A stretch of 6,304 nucleotides of DNA. Origin: Desulfobacterales bacterium. GTDB lineage: Bacteria; Desulfobacterota; Desulfobacteria; Desulfobacterales; RPRI01. The translations under genes were made by a program, and so were the position numbers. Positions 1 through 5,703 of the stretch are shown one piece after another. The notes under the pieces were generated by a model. That model ran no database searches. It saw nothing but the letters and a program-made list of their open reading frames with translations, and was not told the DNA's origin. The stretch is from assembly GCA_030689795.1 (NCBI GenBank), contig JAUYEO010000267.1:1-6304 (forward strand). The letters are read 5' to 3'. Position 1 is the stretch's first letter. The number at the start of each line of letters is the position of its first letter.

Positions 1-649
1 TTCCGCAGCATTGAGCAATAAGCTTTTTAAAGAGATAGTTCCGACGCCTGCCGCAAAATTTGTTCTTCAAAATGACGGGACATATAAGAAAGAGATATTC
101 ATAGTTGAAAACGATGACGGAATCAGGCCTGATACGACCATCGAGGGCCTTGCCAAACTGAGACCGGCTTTTGCAGCAGGCGGGTCGGTTACGGCCGGGA
201 ATTCCTCGCAGACAACAGACGGAGCAGCCGCGACGATCATAATGAGCGACGATAAGGCTAAAGCTCTGGGAATAAAGCCTGTTGCAAAGCTTAAATGCTA
301 TACGACGATCGGATGCCGCTCGGATGAGATGGGCGTCGGGCCCAAGTACGCCATTCCAAAGCTCATGAAGCTTGCCGGAGTCGATCTTAAGGATGTAGGC
401 CTCTTTGAAATAAACGAGGCTTTTGCTTCACAGGCTCTTTACTGCATAAACGAGCTTGGTATTGATATCGCCAAGGTCAATATCAACGGCGGAGCGATTG
501 CCCTCGGCCATCCTCTCGGATGCACCGGAGCCAAGTTGTGCGCAACTCTTATTTCAAACATGAGGGGAAAAGGCGTAAAATACGGAGTCGAATCGATGTG
601 TATAGGCGGCGGTATGGGCGCAGCGGCCCTGTTTGAGTTGTGCGAATAG
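1..649 (+). CDS. Thiolase / acetyl-CoA C-acetyltransferase, C-terminal part (5' end outside window)
   Basis: This is a thiolase-superfamily enzyme, which makes or cleaves 3-ketoacyl-CoA such as acetoacetyl-CoA in the cytoplasm. The frame is open from base 2 to the TAG at 647-649, giving about 215 residues. Family members have about 390, so roughly the N-terminal 175 residues, including the nucleophilic cysteine, are missing. Counting from the TTG at 11, the visible landmarks are the NEAF motif (residues 135-138), the GGAIALGHPLG block with the catalytic His at 167 (codon 509-511), and CIGGGMG with the second catalytic Cys at 197. The GNSSQTTDGAAA segment (63-74) is also typical of the family. 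The TTG at 11 is not the start, because Ser-Ala-Ala is encoded in frame before it and the fold needs the upstream half. Whether it is biosynthetic or a beta-oxidation (FadA-like) thiolase cannot be decided without the N-terminus and upstream genes. It converges on the secretion operon and has no evident functional link to it. Confidence 0.95.
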   Translation, partial: SAALSNKLFKEIVPTPAAKFVLQNDGTYKKEIFIVENDDGIRPDTTIEGLAKLRPAFAAGGSVTAGNSSQTTDGAAATIIMSDDKAKALGIKPVAKLKCYTTIGCRSDEMGVGPKYAIPKLMKLAGVDLKDVGLFEINEAFASQALYCINELGIDIAKVNINGGAIALGHPLGCTGAKLCATLISNMRGKGVKYGVESMCIGGGMGAAALFELCE

Positions 650-662
650 TTATTCCAAAAAT

Positions 663-710
663 CCCCCTCGATCTCTCTCTTAAAAGGGAGATTAAGGGGG
701 TTTAAAATTT
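663..710. terminator. Bidirectional hairpin terminator between convergent genes
   Basis: Bases 663-678 pair with 685-700 around a 6-base loop (cttaaa). The stem is CCCCCT/AGGGGG at its base, one C/A mismatch, then an eight-pair upper part; 15 of 16 positions pair, two of them as G-U. On the plus strand the stem is followed by TTTAAAATTTT. On the minus strand it is followed by ATTTTTGG, so it can act as an intrinsic terminator in both directions. It lies 13 bases after the thiolase stop and about 115 bases after the hlyD stop, as expected between convergent units. The C-run/G-run form also recalls dispersed palindromic repeats in environmental genomes, so it may be a repeat that has been recruited as a terminator. 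Confidence 0.75.
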
Positions 711-748
711 TAACAATAACTGCCGATAGCTTCGTAAAAAACCAAGCT

Positions 749-775
749 GTCACCATGAGCCTGTCGAAGAGCTTC
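749..775. repeat. Dispersed-repeat-like element of the CACCATGAGCCTGTCGAAG type
   Basis: The stretch GTCACCATGAGCCTGTCGAA and the following GAGCTTC resemble short intergenic elements (reverse complement TTCGACAGGCTCA...GGTGA) that I recall as abundant in many environmental Gram-negative genomes. Only one copy is in the window, so repeat status rests on that recollection and not on internal evidence. No coding potential is seen here. It lies between the terminator hairpin and the heptad array. Confidence 0.4.
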
Positions 776-783
776 CCATAAAT

Positions 784-811
784 CCCTGGCCCACGACCCC
801 TTGCTCCTGAA
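784..811. repeat. Degenerate heptad array downstream of hlyD
   Basis: Four consecutive 7-base units read CCCTGGC, CCACGAC, CCCTTGC and TCCTGAA on the plus strand. They can be read as decayed copies of the CCCTGAN unit that forms a cleaner array at 5674-5701 in the same orientation. The array ends five bases before the hlyD stop codon (816-818), so in transcript terms it lies just after the last gene of the secretion operon. The units are divergent (one or two changes each from the consensus), so relatedness is probable but unproven. Confidence 0.4.
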
Positions 812-815
812 CCAT

Positions 816-2162
816 TCACCTGACCTTCAATCCCTCATCCAGATAGCGTATAATTGGGAAAAGGAAGAACTCAATCACCCTCCGTTTGCCCACGTTGATC
901 TCGGCGGTAACGGACATTCCGGGCTTTATCGGATACATCGTACCGTCTTTGATTTTCAGCGCATCTGCAAAAAGCTTAAAGCGAACCGGGTAACCTCCTG
1001 TTTCAGCCTCCTTCTCTTTATCTGCATTCTTTTCTTTGCTGTTTTCATCCAGGCTGTATGGATTGATACTCTCAACCGCGCCTTCGATTGTGCCGTACTT
1101 TTGAAAGTCGAAAGTTTCAACTTTGATTACACAGCGCTGCCCCTCTTTCACAAAACCGATGTCTTTATTCAAGATGACGGCATTTACCACCAGAGGGGTT
1201 TTTTCCGGAACAAGGCTGATCAGGGGTTGGGCTGTGGTCACAACACCACCGATTGTTTTTGCAGTCAAAATATGGACAAAACCATCTACCGGAGACACGA
1301 TAAACCTTTTTCCCTGCTTGAATCTAATGCTGCTGACTTCAGCCTCCAGGGTGTTTTTGCTCTGCATATTTGCGGATAACTCTGAAAGGAGCTTCTCCCT
1401 GAAGTTACTTTTGAAAGTTTCTATTTCATCCCTGATTCTGCTAAGCTTTATCACCGTTTGTTCCGCCTGACCGGTCTTGACGCTTATCTCTTTTTCCAGA
1501 ATCATTCTTTCTTTTATCTTTTCCCTGTATCGATTATCGGCAAGGGCGCCTATCTCCACCAGAGCTTTCTGCCGTCTTTCATCTTCTCCGGTTATTGCAA
1601 GCAAACTGTCTATACTTCCAATCTCGTTTTTAAGGGTGTCAAGCGCACTTTGAGTCTCTATGCACTCCTTTTCTTTCTCCTTCAGGGTTGAGGCATATAT
1701 ATTTCTCTGGGCATTATATTGGGCAATCTGCGCTCTAAGCGTTTCTTCCGGCGCTTCTTTGCTTTTCGGGAAAAACTCCTTTCCGTTTAAAACAGCGTCG
1801 ATCCGCTCCATAGCAAGCTTTGAAGACTTCAGGTTTCTTTCCTTACCTTCCAGATCAGCCGTATCAACCGATGGATCTATCTCCAGCAGAATGTCGCCCT
1901 TTTTTACAAAATCCCCTTCTTTGACATTAATACCTGTAACCACGCCTGTCTCTAAAGGCTGCATTACTTTGACATCACCCAGAGGAACGATTTTGCCCTT
2001 TGCTGTGACGACTACATCGACTTTTACAAAGAACAAACCCAAAAGAACGACAACCATAAGTGATATTATCGTCCAGAGAAACAAGGCGCCTATAGGATTT
2101 GGAGGACGATCCTCAATCTCTGCAAGAATAGGTTTAAAATCGTGATAATCGGCGTTCTTCAC
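816..2162 (-). CDS. hlyD: HlyD-family T1SS periplasmic adaptor (membrane fusion protein)
   Basis: This 448-residue protein is the adaptor that links the ABC exporter in the inner membrane to the TolC-type channel. Domains in order: a short cytoplasmic N-terminus with PPNP at 20-23; one membrane segment at about 24-46; the first half of a lipoyl/biotinyl-like domain at about 51-97 (VTAKGKIVPLGDVKVMQPLE, then VKEGDFVKKGDIL); a long helical, coiled-coil-rich region at about 102-280; the second lipoyl half at about 286-320 (SPVDGFVHIL...GGVV); a beta-barrel region; and a conserved C-terminus, PGMSVTAEINVGKRRVIEFF, ending LDEGLKVR, which is diagnostic of type I secretion HlyD proteins. The frame stays open upstream, but the GTG at 2162 is the likely start: it has a strong AGGAGGAG eight bases before it, gives the expected N-terminus, and overlaps the exporter stop as GTGA. 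A Lys/Glu-rich insert at about 372-388 lies in the C-terminal periplasmic part. Confidence 0.95.
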   Translation of the reverse strand: MKNADYHDFKPILAEIEDRPPNPIGALFLWTIISLMVVVLLGLFFVKVDVVVTAKGKIVPLGDVKVMQPLETGVVTGINVKEGDFVKKGDILLEIDPSVDTADLEGKERNLKSSKLAMERIDAVLNGKEFFPKSKEAPEETLRAQIAQYNAQRNIYASTLKEKEKECIETQSALDTLKNEIGSIDSLLAITGEDERRQKALVEIGALADNRYREKIKERMILEKEISVKTGQAEQTVIKLSRIRDEIETFKSNFREKLLSELSANMQSKNTLEAEVSSIRFKQGKRFIVSPVDGFVHILTAKTIGGVVTTAQPLISLVPEKTPLVVNAVILNKDIGFVKEGQRCVIKVETFDFQKYGTIEGAVESINPYSLDENSKEKNADKEKEAETGGYPVRFKLFADALKIKDGTMYPIKPGMSVTAEINVGKRRVIEFFLFPIIRYLDEGLKVR

Positions 2163-4258
2163 AGGCGGATCTCCTCCTGCTGTCTGTATAGATAAGCGTA
2201 AAGACCGTTTTGCCGCATCAGTGATTCGTGATTTCCGGTTTCGATGATCTTTCCCCTGTCTATAACGATTATCATTTCGCACTCGCGCATGACTGAAAGC
2301 CGATGGGCAATGATGATCACCGTTCTGTCTTTCCGGATCATGTTAAGATTTTTATGGATAATCCGCTCTGATTCGTAATCCAGAGCGCTGGTAGCCTCGT
2401 CGAAAATAAGTATGTTCGGGTTTGTAATCAGCGCTCTTGCAATGGCGATCCGCTGCTTCTGCCCGCCTGACAACGATGTTCCCCGCTCTTCCACATAGGT
2501 ATCATAGCCCGTGGGCGTCTCCGATATGAAATCGTGAGCTCCTGCCGCACGGGATACCTGAATTATCCTCTCCATGTTTGCATCCGGCGAGGCTATTGCG
2601 ATATTATCCTTAATCGTTCCGCTGAAAAGAAAGCACTCCTGCAACACGATTCCTGTTCTGTATCTTAAAAAAAGAGGATCCAGATGTTTTATATCCACAT
2701 CGTCTATCAGAATCGTTCCTTCCACCGGCAGATAAAGCCTCTGAATAAGCTTTGCTACCGTGCTTTTCCCGGAGCCGCTTCGTCCCACAATGCCTACCAT
2801 CACGCCGGGAGCAATATTAAAACTTATACGATCAAGCACCAGCGGACCATCCGGCGTATAACGGAAGGATACTTCCTTTGCCGTGATCCCTCCCTTAAGC
2901 TGCTTAACCGTAATTGCACCGCCCACAACCTCAGGCGGTGTATTGATGATATCTCCAATTCTATCAAGTGAAAGTTTCGCCTGCTGGAAGTCCTGCCACA
3001 TGTGAACAAGACGCAGGATTGGCCCGCTCAACTGGGAACCGAACATCTGAAATGCAATGAGCTGACCCACACTGAGCCCGCCTTCAAAAACCAGGCCGAC
3101 TCCGAAATAGATTACAGCCAGTGTCATCATCTTTTGCAGCATCTGGGAAAACGAAATGGCAACATTACCCACATTGGAAAGTTTAAACGCCGAGAATATA
3201 TAATCGCCCAGTTTGTTTTCCCAGTCCTTTACCATCTTGCCCTCAATCGCAAGAGACTTCACGGTCTGGATACCGGTTATTGATTCAACCAGAAAGGACT
3301 GCGAGGCAGCGCCTTTTTGAAATTTCTCTTCAAGTTTTACCTTGATCATCGGCGTTGCTATAAAGGAGATCAGAGCAATGGCAGCCACAAACGAAAGAAC
3401 GATCAGGGTCAGATAGACGCTGTAAATAACCATGATCACGACAAACAACACCGAAAAAACAGTGTCGAGAAGCACCGTAAGCGATATGTTTGTCATGAAC
3501 TGTCTTAAATTCTCAAGCTCACGGACTCTTGCTATTATGTTTCCTACCTTCCTGACTTCAAAATATCTAAACGGCAGCGACAGAAGGTGCCGGTAAACTT
3601 TAGCGCCGAGACTCGCATCGATTTTGTTGGCAGTGTGATAAAGGAGATAATTCCTCATGAGATTAAATGCCGTATCAAACAGCAGAACAATTATAAAAGC
3701 TCCGGCAACAACTTTCAGAGTTGTCAGAGCATGATGAGCAAGCACCTTATCTATTATCACCTGAATGAAAAGCGGTGTTACCAGCCCAAAGGTCTGGATA
3801 AAAAAGGATGACAGAATAACCGCTGAAAAAACGGGCCTGTGTTTGAAAAACTCCTTGAAAAGCCACCGGACGTTCAGAAAAAACTCGGTCTTTGTAAAAC
3901 GCGGATAAACTACAATTGCATCTTTACTCCAGAAAGAGAAAAAAGCTTCCTCCGTCACCTCATTTATTTTTTTCTCCGTGCAGTTAAAAATGAATAACTT
4001 ACCGTCTTTTTTACCTACAAATACATGGTAGGTTCCATCATGTGCAATAATAATGGAAGGCGCGGAATACTTAAAAAGCTCTTCCATGGATTTGAGTTTT
4101 TTATGCCTTGCACGCATCCCGTGATCTTTGAGTATTCTTAAAACTTCCTCCGGCTTCAGCTCGCCTTCAACGAAATAACGCCTTTTCACAGCCTGAACGT
4201 CGATGCTGACGGCATGGATCTTCGATACTACTTCAATACTTGTAAGTCCAGTCTCCAT
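2159..4258 (-). CDS. hlyB: HlyB-type T1SS ABC exporter with inactive C39-like domain
   Basis: This 699-residue ATP-driven inner-membrane exporter is close in length to HlyB (about 707). Residues 1-120 form a C39-peptidase-like domain. Aligned by eye with HlyB, the position of the catalytic Cys is Thr3 (METGL), the His is kept at 78 (TYHVFVG), and the position of the Asp is Asn92 (FIFNC). It should therefore bind substrate without cleaving it. Six membrane helices are expected at about 140-430. The ATPase domain has Walker A GRSGSGKST (492-500), Q-loop Gln540, signature LSGGQ (596-600), Walker B ILIFDEATSALD with Asp620/Glu621, and switch His652; all are intact. The ATG at 4258 is preferred over an in-frame ATG at 4327: it places the protein start where the C39-like domain begins and gives a 26-bp overlap with tolC. 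Its Shine-Dalgarno is weak (GTGAG, 4 bases away), so translation probably depends on coupling to tolC. Confidence 0.95.
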   Translation of the reverse strand: METGLTSIEVVSKIHAVSIDVQAVKRRYFVEGELKPEEVLRILKDHGMRARHKKLKSMEELFKYSAPSIIIAHDGTYHVFVGKKDGKLFIFNCTEKKINEVTEEAFFSFWSKDAIVVYPRFTKTEFFLNVRWLFKEFFKHRPVFSAVILSSFFIQTFGLVTPLFIQVIIDKVLAHHALTTLKVVAGAFIIVLLFDTAFNLMRNYLLYHTANKIDASLGAKVYRHLLSLPFRYFEVRKVGNIIARVRELENLRQFMTNISLTVLLDTVFSVLFVVIMVIYSVYLTLIVLSFVAAIALISFIATPMIKVKLEEKFQKGAASQSFLVESITGIQTVKSLAIEGKMVKDWENKLGDYIFSAFKLSNVGNVAISFSQMLQKMMTLAVIYFGVGLVFEGGLSVGQLIAFQMFGSQLSGPILRLVHMWQDFQQAKLSLDRIGDIINTPPEVVGGAITVKQLKGGITAKEVSFRYTPDGPLVLDRISFNIAPGVMVGIVGRSGSGKSTVAKLIQRLYLPVEGTILIDDVDIKHLDPLFLRYRTGIVLQECFLFSGTIKDNIAIASPDANMERIIQVSRAAGAHDFISETPTGYDTYVEERGTSLSGGQKQRIAIARALITNPNILIFDEATSALDYESERIIHKNLNMIRKDRTVIIIAHRLSVMRECEMIIVIDRGKIIETGNHESLMRQNGLYAYLYRQQEEIRL
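2171..2178 (-). promoter_or_regulatory. Ribosome binding site for hlyD, inside the exporter gene
   Basis: On the minus strand the sequence is AGGAGGAG, with eight bases to the GTG at 2162. It lies within the last codons of the exporter gene (Gln-Glu-Glu-Ile). This near-ideal Shine-Dalgarno decides the hlyD start and supports translational coupling through the GTGA overlap. Confidence 0.85.
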
Positions 4259-5594
4259 AATACTCACTGATAAAATGTTTATAGTCCGTCTCCAGCGCCA
4301 GCCGTTTCTCGTAAACAGCGATGGCATGCTCCGCTGTCTTCATATCCCGCGAAACAGCGAGGGCCTCTTTTTCCATCTCCATGATGTCCATCAAACTTCT
4401 TTCACCAAAGATATTTGCTTTTTTAGTGATATCTAATATTTTACTATATCTGTCATGCAGTTTTCTGTAATGCTCTAAAGATTTCGACAGTTCCGAATAC
4501 CCGGCATAAAGAGTTTTGATATCCCGTCCTTTTTCCTCCATAACCGCAATAACGCTTTCTTTTTGTCTTCTGAGTTCAAAATCGCTTTTCTTGCGCTCCC
4601 ATTTTCTTACACCGCCGTCAAAAACAGGCAGAGTAATCAAAATGCCGGCCGAATATGCCGTTTCCCGGATATCTTGCAACGAGCTGTACAGGCTGTCCGG
4701 GTTGCTGCCATAATAGTCGTACCGTCCGTACACTGAGATATCCGGCAGGTAATTGTTTGCCGCGGCTTTCTCCTTAAGATTTATAGCTTCAAGCTCAATC
4801 ATGCGCGCCTTATATTCCGGCGTGTCCTCCGCGATCTTTGGAAATGCTGTGATCTGCATTTTGCCGTCCGAAACTAATAATTCAAACTCAACGTCATCGC
4901 TGCAATCCATGCCCATATAGCTTCTCAAACGCTCAAGATTCTCATAAAATTCCTTCTTAAGAGATGAAATTTGCCGTTCGGTATCTGCAATTTCTGCTTC
5001 CACCTTCAGGACATCCTCGTAAGCCGCCTGGCCGCCGGCAAAGGCATTCTTCTTTAACTTTAGAATGTCCTGCAGAAGCTTCAATGTCTCGGCAGCATAA
5101 CTTATTTTGATCTTTCCTTCGGCTGCTGCGCCATAAGCATCCGTCAGCTCCCGAAGCAGCTTTTTGACCTCTATATCGCATTCAAAATAACTTGCGTCTT
5201 TTAATTTTTCATAATAAGCCGCCTCAAATCTCTTTTTGTACCAGTGAGAAATATAATACTGCCCCCACAGGTATATGCTTGATCTCCAGGCGTTTGCTTC
5301 ACCGCCTATGACCTCGCTTGAGACTGTCTTGATTGCCTGATCATCTCTTTTGTCAAGATTTTCATATTTTTCGAAGCGGCTGTTTGCAGTGATTTCGGGA
5401 TACAAGCCTGCAAAGCTCTGCCGGTAAACGGCGTCCGATATATTGATTTCTTCGATCTTAACTCTGATACGCGCTGAATTGTTCAAGGTATTTTTAACAG
5501 CATCCCGATAAGTGAGCATTTCGGCTCCCGACAATGAAACCGTTGCTGTAACCAGCAGGAGCGCAAAAAATGAATACCGAACACAAAAAGACAT
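4233..5594 (-). CDS. tolC: TolC-family outer-membrane efflux/secretion channel
   Basis: This 453-residue protein would form the trimeric outer-membrane channel and periplasmic tunnel of the T1SS. Residues 1-24 look like a Sec signal peptide (basic Arg6, hydrophobic FFALLLVTATVSL, cleavage after SGA). The mature part shows the internal duplication of the family: repeat one starts at LTYRDAVKNTLNNSARIR (27-44) with the beta-strand entry GLYPEITANSRFE (63-75), and repeat two has NYLPDISVYGRYDYYGS (281-297) and AGILITLPVFDGGVRKWE (316-333). Long helical, coiled-coil-like stretches flank both (about 125-225 and 335-435). The frame is open upstream to an ATG at 5666, but the ATG at 5594 puts the signal peptide at the N-terminus and has AAAGGA nine bases before it. 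No lipobox cysteine is seen. Its place directly before the exporter gene suggests a dedicated channel rather than a shared housekeeping TolC. Confidence 0.92.
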   Translation of the reverse strand: MSFCVRYSFFALLLVTATVSLSGAEMLTYRDAVKNTLNNSARIRVKIEEINISDAVYRQSFAGLYPEITANSRFEKYENLDKRDDQAIKTVSSEVIGGEANAWRSSIYLWGQYYISHWYKKRFEAAYYEKLKDASYFECDIEVKKLLRELTDAYGAAAEGKIKISYAAETLKLLQDILKLKKNAFAGGQAAYEDVLKVEAEIADTERQISSLKKEFYENLERLRSYMGMDCSDDVEFELLVSDGKMQITAFPKIAEDTPEYKARMIELEAINLKEKAAANNYLPDISVYGRYDYYGSNPDSLYSSLQDIRETAYSAGILITLPVFDGGVRKWERKKSDFELRRQKESVIAVMEEKGRDIKTLYAGYSELSKSLEHYRKLHDRYSKILDITKKANIFGERSLMDIMEMEKEALAVSRDMKTAEHAIAVYEKRLALETDYKHFISEYYGDWTYKY

Positions 5595-5603
5595 CCGTGA
5601 TTT

Positions 5604-5609
5604 TCCTTT
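5604..5609 (-). promoter_or_regulatory. Ribosome binding site for tolC
   Basis: On the minus strand the sequence is AAAGGA, nine bases before the ATG at 5594. It supports this start over the upstream in-frame ATG at 5666, which would lie in the repeat-rich gap and give a product with no N-terminal signal peptide. Confidence 0.7.
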
Positions 5610-5620
5610 TATTCCACACA

Positions 5621-5670
5621 AATCGTGGCACGCAAATCGCAAAACAAACAACAATCTGCATGCCACGAAT
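5621..5670. repeat. Inverted repeat in the RTX-tolC gap
   Basis: Arms at 5621-5634 and 5657-5670 are complementary at 12 of 14 positions and enclose a 22-base A-rich loop. The core is CGTGGCA facing TGCCACG. No T-run follows on the minus strand, so it is not a standard intrinsic terminator. It could be an RNA hairpin that lowers read-through or protects the RTX transcript's 3' end, or a DNA site for a dimeric regulator. Confidence 0.6.
5650..5665 (-). promoter_or_regulatory. Possible sigma-54 (-24/-12) promoter for tolC-hlyB-hlyD
   Basis: On the minus strand TGGCATG (5665-5659) is followed after CAGA by TTGTT (5654-5650). This approximates the sigma-54 consensus TGGCACG-N4-TTGCW, with the correct 10 bases between the GG and the G of the -12 element. 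The key -12 GC is GT here, which weakens the case. A start about 12 bases downstream would give a leader of roughly 45 bases before tolC. No activator site was recognised. Confidence 0.25.
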
Positions 5671-5673
5671 ATT

Positions 5674-5701
5674 ACCTGAACCCTGATCCCTGACCCCTGA
5701 C
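5674..5701. repeat. Heptad array (CCCTGAN) after the RTX stop codon
   Basis: Four tandem 7-base units read ACCTGAA, CCCTGAT, CCCTGAC and CCCTGAC on the plus strand. As read in the RTX transcript they are GTCAGGG, GTCAGGG, ATCAGGG, TTCAGGT. The array begins two bases past the RTX stop codon (5704-5706). Short CAGGG heptad arrays of this kind occur between genes in various environmental bacteria, as I recall; no function is established. A degraded copy lies at 784-811 after hlyD. Confidence 0.7.
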
Positions 5702-5703
5702 AC

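Noticed and set aside
11..13. TTG as the start of the thiolase
   Set aside because: The frame is open to the left edge and the product would lack the N-terminal half with the nucleophilic cysteine; the gene is simply cut by the window.
439..819. Minus-strand open frame running across the terminator into the thiolase gene
   Set aside because: It crosses the hairpin and repeats and then reads antisense through conserved thiolase codons; the product has no family features.
801..2145. Several plus-strand open frames opposite hlyD (for example 801-1379, 1123-1470, 1660-2145)
   Set aside because: They are antisense to a well-supported HlyD frame, their products show no recognisable domain, and they look like mirror frames of the coding strand.
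2163..2282. Longer hlyD product starting at 2282
   Set aside because: The added 40 residues lie entirely inside the exporter gene and are basic and unlike HlyD N-termini; the GTG at 2162 has a strong Shine-Dalgarno.
3901..4258. Exporter as a bacteriocin-type ABC transporter with active C39 leader peptidase
   Set aside because: The catalytic Cys and Asp positions are Thr and Asn by eye-alignment, and the adjacent candidate substrate is an RTX protein with a C-terminal signal.
5592..5666. Longer tolC product starting at the ATG at 5664-5666
   Set aside because: It would put 24 residues in front of a clear signal peptide and has no good ribosome binding site, whereas 5594 has AAAGGA nine bases upstream.
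5674..5701. Heptad array as a CRISPR array
   Set aside because: Units are 7 bases in direct tandem without spacers and no cas gene is present.
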